A stretch of 64,000 nt of DNA from Kastovskya adunca ATA6-11-RM4 (GTDB taxonomy: Bacteria; Cyanobacteriota; Cyanobacteriia; Cyanobacteriales; Coleofasciculaceae). Each line of letters begins with the position of its first letter. Within the stretch, counting starts at the first letter, position 1. Location: contig JAHHHJ010000003.1 of the NCBI GenBank assembly GCA_019359445.1, positions 186,001-250,000 of the forward strand, read 5' to 3'. Under the pieces are notes generated by a model, which was not told where the DNA came from, did no database searches, and was given only the letters and a program-made list of their open reading frames with translations. The position numbers and the translations under genes were made by a program. Below, piece by piece: positions 31,726-40,620 of the stretch.

Positions 31726-33378
31726 ATGAACCGGAGAAGCTTTTCTTTCAAACGGTGGCGATCGCTTACCCAATTTATTTGTTTGTTCTGTGCTTGCTTC
31801 TTTTTCGCAGTTAGCTGCACAAATCAGCCAGCGACGAATTCCACCGCTTCACCGGAAGCGAGTGCTGGTAGCGGACGCCTCACTGTAGGGACAACCCTCA
31901 AACCTCGAACCCTAGATCCCGCTGATGCTTACGAACTAGCAAGCAGTAATATTCTCCAGAGCCTAGGCGATACCCTCTATACCTACGAATTGGGTACAGA
32001 TCAGATCAAACCCGAACTCGCTACAGCCATGCCGGAAATTAGCGAGGACGGTTTAACCTATAAAATTCCTCTCCGGGAAGGCGTTGTCTTCCACGACGGC
32101 ACACCCTTCAACGCCGAAGCGATGGAATTTTCCCTAAAGCGCTTTAGCGAAAACGGCGGCAAACCCTCCTCCCTGTTGTCGGATGTGATGGAATCGGTGG
32201 AAGCAACAGGGGAGTACGAACTCACCATTAAGCTGAAAAATGCTTTTGCGCCCTTCCCTTCCTTATTAGCCTTTGATGGCATGGCGGCGGTATCCCCCAA
32301 GGCTTACGAAATTGGTAACGGTAAATTCCAGCCGACCACATTTGTCGGTACGGGCCCATATAAATTGTCGGAATTTAACGCCAACTCTGTTCGCTTGGAT
32401 GTTTTTGATGACTATTGGGGAGAAAAGCCAGCCAATCAAGGTATTGACTTTCAAATTCTCACCAGTTCGGCGAACTTGTTTAACTCCGTTCAAACGGGAG
32501 CCGTCGATATTGCTTACCAATCCTTCGATCCCGATCAGATTGTCAGCCTCAAAAAGGGCGCGTCATCAGGTCAATGGCAGGCAGTTGAAGACCCCAGCAA
32601 CAACATCAGCTACCTGGTGTTGAACACCAAGCAGAAACCGCTGGATAATCCAGAAGTGCGCCAAGCGATCGCGGCAATAGTTAACCGCAAATTGATCAAC
32701 GAGCGCGTCCTCAGAAACCAGGCAGAACCCGCCTATAGCTTGATTCCCACAGGTTTTGATGTTTCTAAGCCAACCTTTGAGGAAGCCTACGGCGACGGTA
32801 ATATTGCTAAAGCCAAAGAACTCCTGGCAAAAGCTGGATTTACCAAAGAAAATCCTCTAAAACTTGAGCTGTGGTATCCTTCCTCCTCAGCCGTTCGCCA
32901 ACAAACCGCTAGCACGCTGCAAGAATACGCCAACCAGCAACTAGAGGGAATCGTCCAAATTCAGCCGCAAGGCGTCGAGTCCCCTACCCTCTTTGGCAAC
33001 ATCGGTAAAGGGATTTATCAGAGCGTGTTGCTAGATTGGTATCCTGACTTTTCTGACCCAGATAACTTTATTCATCCCTTGGTAAGCTGTACCAAAGGCT
33101 CAGAAGCCAATGGTTGTGAAGAAGGCGCATCCCAGAGTCAGGGGTCGTTTTACTATAGCGATCGCATGAACCAACTGATCGCTCAAGAGCGCACCGAACA
33201 AGACCCCAAAAAGCGGGCGGAAATCTTCACCGAAATTCAAGAGTTGCTAGCGCAAGACGTTCCTTTAATTCCCCTCTGGCAACCCAAAGAATACGCCTTC
33301 GCCAAGGACGGATTAGAAGACTTGAAACTCGACCCTATTCAGCGGCTACCCTTGTGGCAAATTTCCAAAGGAAACTAA
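31726..33378 (+). CDS. ABC transporter substrate-binding lipoprotein, peptide/nickel type (SBP family 5)
   Basis: A 550-residue extracytoplasmic binding protein. The signal peptide ends in the lipobox FAVSC (Cys31), which would be lipidated, followed by a Ser/Thr/Ala-rich linker. The mature part follows the DppA/NikA pattern: LKPRTLDPADAYELASSNIL, LRDG-like PLREGVVFHDGTPFNAEAME, FVGTGPYKLSEF, NNISYLVLNTKQKPLDNPEV and LLAKAGFTKENPL. Two Cys residues (VSCTKG, NGCEEG) may form a disulfide. Peptides, nickel chelates or sugars are possible ligands. The permease gene follows after 137 bases of C-rich repetitive DNA. The start ATG is at 31726. Confidence 0.92.
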   Translation: MNRRSFSFKRWRSLTQFICLFCACFFFAVSCTNQPATNSTASPEASAGSGRLTVGTTLKPRTLDPADAYELASSNILQSLGDTLYTYELGTDQIKPELATAMPEISEDGLTYKIPLREGVVFHDGTPFNAEAMEFSLKRFSENGGKPSSLLSDVMESVEATGEYELTIKLKNAFAPFPSLLAFDGMAAVSPKAYEIGNGKFQPTTFVGTGPYKLSEFNANSVRLDVFDDYWGEKPANQGIDFQILTSSANLFNSVQTGAVDIAYQSFDPDQIVSLKKGASSGQWQAVEDPSNNISYLVLNTKQKPLDNPEVRQAIAAIVNRKLINERVLRNQAEPAYSLIPTGFDVSKPTFEEAYGDGNIAKAKELLAKAGFTKENPLKLELWYPSSSAVRQQTASTLQEYANQQLEGIVQIQPQGVESPTLFGNIGKGIYQSVLLDWYPDFSDPDNFIHPLVSCTKGSEANGCEEGASQSQGSFYYSDRMNQLIAQERTEQDPKKRAEIFTEIQELLAQDVPLIPLWQPKEYAFAKDGLEDLKLDPIQRLPLWQISKGN

Positions 33379-33515
33379 AAATTGGCGGATCGGGAGACTG
33401 GTGAAGAGGGATTTCTTTTGATCAGATGTTGGGGTAGGGAACAAAATAACCTCCCCTACTCCCCTACTTCTCTACTCCCCCGCCTCCCTATCTCCCCTGC
33501 CCCCTACACCCATTT
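33379..33515. repeat. Degenerate CTCCCCTAC repeat between the binding protein and permease genes
   Basis: Bases 33450-33505 contain several imperfect CTCCCCTAC / CTCCCTAT units, related to the GGGGAG repeats elsewhere but read on the other strand. No gene is seen. It separates two genes likely to be co-transcribed. Confidence 0.55.
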
Positions 33516-34541
33516 ATGTCTCGTTCCAAAGCCCTACAGTATTACGTCCTCACCCGCCTTCTGCTGGCTCCCTTGATGTTGTGGACGATTGTCACCCTAG
33601 TGTTTTTGCTGTTGAGAGCAACACCCGGTGACCCCGTAGATGCCGTGCTGGGCGGTCGCGCTCCCGATAGCGTTAAGGAAGCTTATCGGGAGCGTTTGGG
33701 ACTCTCAGCCCCCTTGTGGTTGCAGTATCTGCGCTATTTAGGAGACTTACTGCACTTCAACCTCGGCACCTCCATCACTAGCCAGGGTCAGGATGTTTGG
33801 GACATCATTCAGCGCCATTTTCCGGCAACGGTGGAATTGTCAGTGTGCGGAATGGTCGTGGCGTTCCTAGTTGGTGTTGGTGTGGGTACTCTGGCAGCCT
33901 CCCATAGCGGTACGGCTTTGGATGTGGGGGGGCGGTTGTTTGGAATTATCACCTACTCATTGCCGCTGTTTTGGGTGGGGATGATTTTGCAATTGATCTT
34001 TGCCGTACAACTGCGGTGGTTTCCCCTAGGAACTCGCTTTCCCATCACCTTACCCACACCTACTGGTTTCACAGGTCTTTACACGGTTGACAGTCTGCTA
34101 AGTGGCAACTTAAGCCAGTTTTTCACCGCGTTGTACTATCTCGCTCTACCCAGCATTACCTTGGGGGTTCTCCTCAGCGGCATTTTTGAGCGGATTGTGC
34201 GGGTGAACCTAAAGCAAACCCTCAAAGCCGATTATGTTGAAGCCGCGAGAGCCAGAGGCATCCCCGAACGGCGGATTGTTTTTGCCCACGCTCTGAAAAA
34301 TGCGATGATTCCGGTAATTACCGTGTTGGGACTGACCTTGGCGGCGTTGCTGGGAGGGGCAGTCTTGACGGAAGTAACCTTCTCTTGGCCGGGTTTAGGC
34401 AATCGCCTGTATGACGCGATTTCGGCACGAGATTACCCGACTGTGCAGGGAATCCTAGTATTCTTCGGCGCGATCGTGGTATTGGCGAGTATTGCGATTG
34501 ATATTATCAATGCCCTAATCGACCCGCGTATTCGATATTAA
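33516..34541 (+). CDS. ABC transporter permease, DppB/NikB family
   Basis: A 341-residue integral membrane protein with about six helices. It has the DppB-type N-terminus (YYVLTRLLLAPLMLWTIVTL, FLLLRATPGDP) and the RLGLSAPLWLQYLRYLGDLL segment. The EAA loop follows (DYVEAARARGIPERRIVFAH, ALKNAMIPVITVLGLTLAAL), which docks on the ATPase. The end, FSWPGLGNRLYDAISARDYP and DIINALIDPRIRY, is typical. It would pair with a DppC-type permease and two ATPases not found in this window. The substrate is probably that of the binding protein just upstream. Confidence 0.93.
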   Translation: MSRSKALQYYVLTRLLLAPLMLWTIVTLVFLLLRATPGDPVDAVLGGRAPDSVKEAYRERLGLSAPLWLQYLRYLGDLLHFNLGTSITSQGQDVWDIIQRHFPATVELSVCGMVVAFLVGVGVGTLAASHSGTALDVGGRLFGIITYSLPLFWVGMILQLIFAVQLRWFPLGTRFPITLPTPTGFTGLYTVDSLLSGNLSQFFTALYYLALPSITLGVLLSGIFERIVRVNLKQTLKADYVEAARARGIPERRIVFAHALKNAMIPVITVLGLTLAALLGGAVLTEVTFSWPGLGNRLYDAISARDYPTVQGILVFFGAIVVLASIAIDIINALIDPRIRY

Positions 34542-34851
34542 AAAGAGAGTAGGGGCAGGGGAAGACTTATAGCAAAGTGCTGAGTCGGTGAGTACTGACT
34601 CCTAAGTTCAAGTTCAACTAGCACGCTTCCTTGAGGAATCAGGAGTGTCCTAAGCTATAGGTTGACTGCTATAAGGCGTGTTTTCTCGCCCCGGAGATCC
34701 CCCTAAATCCCCCTTAAAAAGGGGGACTTCGGCTGAATTATTCCCCTTTTTAACCCTGGCTGGGAGGATCTGAATCTGACGGGGAAGGCAAGAAAACACG
34801 CCCTAGCCCCTACTGATTGTGTCTCCCTATTTCCTCACTGTTATTCACCAA
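34542..34851. other. Intergenic region containing a MITE-like element
   Basis: The 310 bases lie between the convergent permease and MlaD genes. Apart from the element at 34674-34803 I see GTACTGACTCCTAAG-type repeats near 34590 and no coding frame. Confidence 0.6.
34674..34803. mobile_element. MITE-like element with 16-base terminal inverted repeats
   Basis: GGCGTGTTTTCTCGCC at 34675-34690 and GGCAAGAAAACACGCC at 34787-34802 are inverted copies with one mismatch. TA dinucleotides flank the element on each side (34672-34673 and 34804-34805), as a TA target duplication would. The interior holds the motif ATCCCCCTTAAAAAGGGGGA and its imperfect inverse, so the whole 128 bases can fold back. It has no coding capacity. 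The features fit a non-autonomous element mobilised by an IS630/Tc1-type transposase. Confidence 0.75.
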
Positions 34852-36219
34852 TCACTCTCTTTCTGGCTTCTTCCTGACAGCAGGCATGAGCTTTAAATGC
34901 TTCTGAGTATTCAGTTTAGGTAAGGCTCGGCTTACTTTTGAGTTGGACTTGACTGACTTGTTAGCCGGAGTAGGAACAGGGTAATTGATGGCGGTGTAGA
35001 CGGACTCAAGTTGTTGAGCGACTTGAGTTTGCTGTTCTAGTTGCTCGGTTGTTGAAACCAGAGTGCTTAGTCCATTGACTAATTCTTTGAGATTGTTGCG
35101 GAAGGTAGGGTCGCCTGTAAGTTCATCCAAGTCAGACGTAATCTTCTGGGCATTCTCGAAGGTGACTCTGGCAGAATCTAGGGTTTGTTGTAAAACCAAT
35201 ACGTTCGCCGGATCGGAGAAGTCTCGCAGGGTGGTAGAGGCTTGAGCCGCGTTCGTAGATAAGGTTTCCAAATTTTGCAAGAGCGTGTCAATGTTGAGGC
35301 GACCAGCAGAGGCATTGAGTCCGTTGACAGTCGTGCTGATACGAGCAATGGTAGGGTCAAGGCTGACCACAGTTGCCCGGAGTTGGTCGCTGGTTTGGGT
35401 GACGCTATCTAAGGTTCTTACCAGGGTGGAGCGATTAGAGACGATCAGGTCGTTGGCATTGGCAGCGAGTTCATTGAGTTGGGCGGCTGTGGCGCTGTAT
35501 TGATCAGCCGTATTAGAAATGCGATTGGCGGCGATACTTACTTGAGCAGAGGTTTGAGCGGCAGCTTGGTTGATGGAGTTAGCCGTGGTGGAGAAGGTGT
35601 TGACTTCTTGCCGGACAGCACGGGATAGCTGGGACAAATCACTGGAAAGTTGGGCAACTCCGGCAGCCGCAACGCCAGCGTTCCTGGCAGCACTGTTGAT
35701 GTTGTTGAAAAAAGCTGGATCGCTGTAGAGTTCGGCAAAGCGGTTGCTGTTCCGAATCAGGGCATCAAAGCTTACCCCAATTTGACCTGGAAGGCGGTCA
35801 TTGTCACAAACAATCACCTGGGAGTTGCAGTCGTCAGCCAGTGGGTTAGCCGTTAGTACCTCGGGTGGTACGGCTTGTAAGGGAGTGATATCGATGGAGG
35901 TTTCGCTCAAAAAACCAGATTGATTGGCTTCGACGATCGCGTTGCTAGGAATCCGTAAGTCAGCGCTACTAATTTCGACAACGACCTCAACACCATTGGC
36001 AGCGGCTTTGATGTTCTTAATGCTGCCGACAGTAACGCCACGATAGCGGACAGGTGCCCCGATTTGCATACCATTTGTGTTGATAAATTCCACAAAGATT
36101 GTGTAGGTGCGGTTGCCTAAGGTGAGACCGCGTATCCAAAAGGTGAGACCGCCAAATAAAGCCAGTCCTACTAGTATGAGTAATCCAACTGAGCCTTCTC
36201 TAACAGTTCGCGATCGCAT
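34852..36219 (-). CDS. MlaD-family (MCE domain) lipid-transport protein
   Basis: A 455-residue protein anchored by one N-terminal helix (about residues 10-30, SVGLLILVGLALFGGLTFWI). The MCE domain follows at about 38-118 (YTIFVEFINTNGMQIGAPVR, YRGVTVGSIKNIKAAANGVE). A long region of helical, coiled-coil-like repeats rich in Asn, Thr, Ala and Ser runs from about 150 to 400. MCE proteins form rings that carry phospholipids between the two membranes; the plastid relative is TGD2. The basic tail (KLNTQKHLKLMPAVRKKPER) is unusual. The partner ATPase gene lies 140 bases upstream on the same strand, and the MlaE-type permease is not nearby. Confidence 0.92.
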   Translation of the reverse strand: MRSRTVREGSVGLLILVGLALFGGLTFWIRGLTLGNRTYTIFVEFINTNGMQIGAPVRYRGVTVGSIKNIKAAANGVEVVVEISSADLRIPSNAIVEANQSGFLSETSIDITPLQAVPPEVLTANPLADDCNSQVIVCDNDRLPGQIGVSFDALIRNSNRFAELYSDPAFFNNINSAARNAGVAAAGVAQLSSDLSQLSRAVRQEVNTFSTTANSINQAAAQTSAQVSIAANRISNTADQYSATAAQLNELAANANDLIVSNRSTLVRTLDSVTQTSDQLRATVVSLDPTIARISTTVNGLNASAGRLNIDTLLQNLETLSTNAAQASTTLRDFSDPANVLVLQQTLDSARVTFENAQKITSDLDELTGDPTFRNNLKELVNGLSTLVSTTEQLEQQTQVAQQLESVYTAINYPVPTPANKSVKSNSKVSRALPKLNTQKHLKLMPAVRKKPERE

Positions 36220-36359
36220 AATCTATTCCTCCCTATTAGCTTGGCTAGACTAAAGCATTGAGCGCATAGTGTTTTGTTTTTTACTGATCAGCGTTCTGCC
36301 ATGCTGATCCTCCTAGACCTGAATACTTTCAGTGTGACGTGTTGCCAGCTATCGCTATC

Positions 36360-37154
36360 CTAACCGACTACATGGATTGGCCCCTTAACACTGGCACTGA
36401 AGAATTGTCGCACTAAGGGATTGTCAGTTGTGTCAATTTCTTTAACGCTGCCCTGCCATTGCACTTTCCCTTGATAGAGAAAGGCTACCCGGTCGGCAGT
36501 ACGGCGAATAGTACTTTCTTGGTGACTCACCATCACATAGGTACTACAACCACCTTGAACAGCTTGTAACTGGCGGACTAAGTCCTCAATTACAGTTGAG
36601 GCGATCGGGTCAAGTCCTGCTGTGGGTTCATCGTATAGTAAAACTTCTGGGTTGTCCTCAGGCGTATCCGGGTTAGACATAATCGCCCGCGCAAAACTGA
36701 CGCGCTTACGCATTCCCCCCGATAGTTCTGACGGGAGGAGGTCGCCCACCCCAGGCAACCCCACCATCTCTAGCCTTTGATCGACTAACTCCCGAATCCG
36801 CTTTCTGGGCAGTCGCGAGTGCTGATACAGCAAGAACCCGACGTTTTCATCCACCGTCAACGAATCGAACAACGCCGCTTGCTGGAATACCATCCCAATC
36901 CCAATAGGGTCGTTGCCATCTTCGACCAAGCCTTCTCGCCGTTGATTTTGGATGTAAATCTCCCCCGCATCGGCAGATAGCAATCCGGCTATAATTCGCA
37001 AAATTGTAGACTTTCCCGTGCCTGAGGGGCCAATAACTACCAATGCCTCGCCCTGCTGAATGGTCAGGTCAACTTGATCGAGGATGGTCTTGTTACCGAA
37101 GGATTTGCTAATGCCCTTAAGTTCAATCAGCGGCTCAGGCATAGGAGAGATCAA
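36360..37154 (-). CDS. MlaF-type ABC transporter ATP-binding protein
   Basis: A 264-residue ATPase for the envelope lipid transporter, working with the MCE protein encoded downstream. It has Walker A IGPSGTGKST (residues 41-50), Q-loop GMVFQQAALFDSLTVDENVG, signature ELSGGMRKRVSFARAI, Walker B EVLLYDEPTAGLDPIAS and switch HQES. The GGMRKR form of the signature is typical of the MlaF/TGD3 group. The frame opens MISPMPEPLIELKG; the second Met (residue 5) is the more likely start by comparison, with AGGAGAG upstream of the pair. A promoter would lie in the 170 bases between it and chlI. Confidence 0.93.
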   Translation of the reverse strand: MISPMPEPLIELKGISKSFGNKTILDQVDLTIQQGEALVVIGPSGTGKSTILRIIAGLLSADAGEIYIQNQRREGLVEDGNDPIGIGMVFQQAALFDSLTVDENVGFLLYQHSRLPRKRIRELVDQRLEMVGLPGVGDLLPSELSGGMRKRVSFARAIMSNPDTPEDNPEVLLYDEPTAGLDPIASTVIEDLVRQLQAVQGGCSTYVMVSHQESTIRRTADRVAFLYQGKVQWQGSVKEIDTTDNPLVRQFFSASVKGPIHVVG

Positions 37155-37239
37155 GGAGTAGAGGAGCAGGGGAGAAAAGCAGCCAGGAGGAAATTAACGA
37201 GGATTAGTTAAAGGCTAATAATTATTATTCAATTTTCTC

Positions 37240-37304
37240 TCCCCAGATCCCGAGTTCCTCAGGGATCTTGGAGGCAGGCGAGACACTGCTACGACTCTGC
37301 CTCC
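37240..37304. other. Two hairpins beyond the chlI stop
   Basis: GATCCC/GGGATC (37245-37266) and GGAGGCAG/CTGCCTCC (37270-37303) lie 20-80 bases beyond the chlI stop on the minus strand. Neither is followed by a T-run, so they may stabilise or partly end the chlI transcript. Confidence 0.45.
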
Positions 37305-37324
37305 TTACTCAGCGCGATAATCCT

Positions 37325-38431
37325 CTAGCGGACGCCCTGACGAACGCCGTTGGCAGCAGCAGTGGTGCTTTCCTCTCCAGCTGCCTCTAGTCCAAAGATC
37401 CGATTAAAGGTCTTTTCCACCTTGTAGCCAGAGTCAATAGACTCTAAGGGGTCTTTCCGCAGGCGGTGGCGCAGGCACAAGGTGATGACGCGGCGGATAT
37501 CATCTACCGTCACTTCTCGGCGTCCTTCAAAGGCAGCTAAGGCTTTGGCGGCACGATTGGTGACAATATCTCCCCGCAAACCATCGACATCTAGTTCTGA
37601 GCAAACTTCCGAGATTTTGACGCGCAGGTCGTAGTCCATCTCCACTGCTGATAAGAGCTGTTGCGCTGTCACAAGCTGTTGTTGCAACTCTTTTTGCTGA
37701 GGTTGATACTTTTCTAGGAAGTTCTGGGGATTTTGATCAAAGTCTGAGCGTTGTTCCACAATTTCCACTCTCAACGCTGGCTCTTTCACGGTACGAATTT
37801 CAGCGTGCATCCCAAATCGGTCTAGCAACTGCGGTCGCAGTTCGCCTTCTTCTGGGTTGCCGGAACCCACCAGCACAAAACGAGCCGGGTGGCGGATGGA
37901 AATACCTTCTCGTTCTACAGTATTCCAGCCACTAGCGGCAGAGTCGAGCAGCACATCAACAAGGTGGTCGTCGAGCAAGTTGACTTCATCGACGTAGAGG
38001 ATGCCGCGATTGGCTTTAGCCAGCAGTCCCGGTTCAAAGGCTTTGACGCCTTCAGAGAGGGCTTTTTCAATGTCAATCGTGCCACAGACGCGGTCTTCAG
38101 TTGCCCCCAGAGGCAGGTCAACCATGGGGACTTTCATTTTGACGACTAGTGGAAGTTCCTGAGCCGCCTCATTGCCCATCATGTCTGGGTCGGTCGGATC
38201 GCTGTTGTAAGGGTCGCCAGCAATCACATCAATTTCTGGCAACAAGTTCGCCAATGCCCGAATGGTTGTGGATTTTCCGGTGCCGCGATCGCCCATAATC
38301 ATGACACCACCAACTTTGGGGTCAATCACATTCAGCAACAAGGCCAGTTTCATTTCTTCCTGACCCACAATGGCAGTGAAAGGAAAAACCGCGCGACGGT
38401 TTGTAGAGGGCGCTTGGGCAGTCGGACTCAC
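37325..38431 (-). CDS. chlI: Magnesium chelatase ATPase subunit ChlI, GTG start
   Basis: ChlI is the AAA+ motor that, with ChlD and ChlH, inserts Mg2+ into protoporphyrin IX, the first committed step of chlorophyll synthesis. This 368-residue protein shows [20 protein letters not shown], Walker [10 protein letters not shown] (residues 47-55), and [20 protein letters not shown]. Walker [12 protein letters not shown], the sensor-1 segment [20 protein letters not shown] and the arginine-finger [10 protein letters not shown] follow. The start is a GTG at 38429-38431 with AGGT upstream. ChlI and the lipid-transport genes share the strand but are separated by about 170 bases with hairpins. Confidence 0.97.
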   Translation of the reverse strand: MSPTAQAPSTNRRAVFPFTAIVGQEEMKLALLLNVIDPKVGGVMIMGDRGTGKSTTIRALANLLPEIDVIAGDPYNSDPTDPDMMGNEAAQELPLVVKMKVPMVDLPLGATEDRVCGTIDIEKALSEGVKAFEPGLLAKANRGILYVDEVNLLDDHLVDVLLDSAASGWNTVEREGISIRHPARFVLVGSGNPEEGELRPQLLDRFGMHAEIRTVKEPALRVEIVEQRSDFDQNPQNFLEKYQPQQKELQQQLVTAQQLLSAVEMDYDLRVKISEVCSELDVDGLRGDIVTNRAAKALAAFEGRREVTVDDIRRVITLCLRHRLRKDPLESIDSGYKVEKTFNRIFGLEAAGEESTTAAANGVRQGVR

Positions 38432-38770
38432 TTTAATTACCTGGTACTAAATCTTTATTCACCGACTCTAATTGTGACATACCTGGTCTTAAGGGGTAGT
38501 GTTCTAGACCTGTGGATTTAGGGAGAACCAAGAATAATACAAATGTTCTACTTGAGTTGACTTAACGCAGACATGGAGAACCTTGCTTTAGCTCTGCCAA
38601 TTCCAGGTAGATACACAGCAAAACTCTCTACAATAAATCGTTTTTGTGTTGTTATGCGACTTGGCTTACTGGTTAAAATCGAATTTGGAAGAGTTTGGTA
38701 ATATCTTCAGTGTTAAATCGTTTGTAATTAGTCGCAGAGTTAGCAGTTCAATCATTGAGTATCGGATGCA
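38432..38770. other. Intergenic region upstream of chlI
   Basis: The 339 bases between divergent chlI and the hypothetical gene at 38771 show no coding frame, HIP1 site or clear operator. The right half is AT-rich, like the gene it precedes. Confidence 0.6.
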
Positions 38771-39709
38771 ATGGGAGTTAATAAGAAAGTTTTTGCCAGC
38801 CTGTCGGAGCAAGATAATTTTTACAAATTGAAAAAAACATGGGAAGTAGAAGAAGGATATCGTGTTTATCACAATTTGCCATTTCTCATGGTTTTCAATA
38901 CTAATGAGGTTGTTGATATATCAAATGATATGGCGGTAGTTACTGCAATGATGGAAGGAATTAGAACTTCAACGCTTCAATTTACTGATATTGAACAATC
39001 CCGATTGAAGAAGACAAGTGTTGATTATACTCTCTGTAATGAGGCAGATGAGCCATTGATTTGCATTGACTTTGATGGTTTAGGGCAAGGATATAATTTA
39101 GGTAGCCAGTATTCTTCAAAGAGAAAGGTTAGTTTTTGGAGAAAAGAGATTACTGAGTTAAAGCTAAGAGTAGCCCACGGTTCGCTATTTCCGTATTTTG
39201 TAGTTGGATCGAGGTACTTCAAAGATATTGGAGAGGACTTGAAACTTACAATAATTGACGGAATTATCGGAGCAGTCCTATCTCAAATAAAATTTGACAG
39301 AAGATTTCACGAATCTCCTTTCCCTGAAGGTGCAGGATGGTCGCAGGAAGACTATGAAAATCTAAGCTCCCAGGAACAATACGAAATCTTTAAACGATGG
39401 GCAATTGACTTAGAGGTTGACACAGAATTGGACAATAATCCAATAGTAAGAGAAATTATTAGGCTTTCTTGGAAAGTTGATGCCTGGTCACATTCCATAC
39501 ATCATATGTGTCTTCCTTCTTTGGGTATTCAAGAAAAAGTCTTGCTTGGCGCTAAAGTCACCATCCACTCGAAAGCATTTGGAGATATTGAGGAACAAGC
39601 TTATTTACCTAACTTCAAAGTACCTAGATTTTCTGCTGGTTGTCTTGCAGAGCAAATTGCTCGATTATTAGCGTTAGATAAATTGAAAGTATTATCAGAA
39701 AATATTTAA
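38771..39709 (+). CDS. Hypothetical protein with a possible PD-(D/E)XK nuclease-like domain
   Basis: A 312-residue cytosolic protein I cannot assign to a family. After a helical head, the middle reads EPLICIDFDGLGQGYNLG, RKVSFWRKEITELKLRVAHG and SLFPYFVVGSRYF. This resembles the strand-Asp-strand-(E)xK order of restriction-endonuclease-like proteins such as DUF2726: an Asp in ICIDFDG, then K and E residues, then a strand with a substrate-facing Tyr. The C-terminal third (HHMCLPSLGIQEKVLLGAKV) has no match I know. The gene is visibly more AT-rich than its neighbours, lacks a clear ribosome-binding site and stands alone, which suggests acquisition. The nuclease idea is weak. Confidence 0.55.
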   Translation: MGVNKKVFASLSEQDNFYKLKKTWEVEEGYRVYHNLPFLMVFNTNEVVDISNDMAVVTAMMEGIRTSTLQFTDIEQSRLKKTSVDYTLCNEADEPLICIDFDGLGQGYNLGSQYSSKRKVSFWRKEITELKLRVAHGSLFPYFVVGSRYFKDIGEDLKLTIIDGIIGAVLSQIKFDRRFHESPFPEGAGWSQEDYENLSSQEQYEIFKRWAIDLEVDTELDNNPIVREIIRLSWKVDAWSHSIHHMCLPSLGIQEKVLLGAKVTIHSKAFGDIEEQAYLPNFKVPRFSAGCLAEQIARLLALDKLKVLSENI

Positions 39710-39759
39710 ATTATTGTTTGTCGGTCTTGCATTAGCGCCATCACAATATGCTTGAAGTA

Positions 39760-40584
39760 TTAGCTATTACCCAACTTGTCAAAGGATACTTTCAAGGGTT
39801 CTGAAGATGGTGTATCTGAAGGCAACTTAGTATTCGGTGCGGGAACGACTATATAGCCGGAGGCTGCATCTCCTAGTACCCAATTCCGTTCTAAGCCCCA
39901 GTACCACCAGTGGGCAGCGATGTAGGCGCAGATTAGGGCGTCTAGTTGGTCTTCTACGGCTTTTAGGGCTGCGCCTGTGGTGGGGATTTCAGGAAGAAAC
40001 AAATCGCAGAAAGGCAGAGGCAAAGAGGAAGAAGAAAGGGAAAGAGCGGGTTCTAGGGTAGGAAGAACATTGAGGATGTATTGGTGCAGTTTGATGAGTT
40101 CTAGGCGGCGTTCGGCGAGTTTGCCTTTTTTGTATTTGAGGATGCGCTCTAAGTTGAATAAATGCACGATCGCTGGATGAGGAAAGACTTCAATTTGATA
40201 GCGATCGCATTTTTGGGGGCTAATGGTTGGGGCGTGAGCAAATCCCCTCGCTTCTAAGCTTAAACCGAACTGAATCGTGTGTTGAGCATAGGGGCGTCCG
40301 AGATTAGCCGGGTAACAACCCGCGTGATATTTCCCGAAGTGCTTATGGGTGAGTTTATCCGGCACCCTCATGCTTGTGGTATTGGGGATGAGGGTTGGGG
40401 CATCAACGGCAACTATTGCGGGTTCGGTTGGCGGTGCCCAAATATCCACCCAATCCAAAATTTCGGCTACGCTTTGCCGTCTATCTAGCTCTAAAAGTTG
40501 CAGTTGTCCATCTTGCCAACTCAAGCAGCATAAACCACTCGCTCCTGAAGTCCAGCCAAGGTCGATTCCGAGAAATTTCATCAC
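39760..40584 (-). CDS. DUF429 family protein (RNase H-like fold)
   Basis: A 274-residue soluble protein. The N-terminal FLGIDLGWTSGASGLCCL has the Asp of an RNase H-like first strand. AIVAVDAPTLIPNTTSMRVP carries a second, and RYQIEVFPHPAIVHLF matches the DUF429 Glu-containing strand. EDQLDALICAYIAAHWWY provides the last helix. DUF429 proteins are predicted nucleases, though none of the activity is established here. The start ATG is ambiguous by one codon (MMKFLGIDLG). It lies 36 bases downstream of a Uma2-family gene on the same strand, and the two may be co-transcribed. Confidence 0.87.
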   Translation of the reverse strand: MMKFLGIDLGWTSGASGLCCLSWQDGQLQLLELDRRQSVAEILDWVDIWAPPTEPAIVAVDAPTLIPNTTSMRVPDKLTHKHFGKYHAGCYPANLGRPYAQHTIQFGLSLEARGFAHAPTISPQKCDRYQIEVFPHPAIVHLFNLERILKYKKGKLAERRLELIKLHQYILNVLPTLEPALSLSSSSLPLPFCDLFLPEIPTTGAALKAVEDQLDALICAYIAAHWWYWGLERNWVLGDAASGYIVVPAPNTKLPSDTPSSEPLKVSFDKLGNS

Positions 40585-40620
40585 TTAACTGTCTGTTGTT
40601 TGGGATATGCGATCGCTTTT

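Noticed and set aside
38666-38872. Small minus-strand frame between chlI and the gene at 38771
   Set aside because: It overlaps the start of the plus-strand gene and has the composition of AT-rich non-coding DNA.
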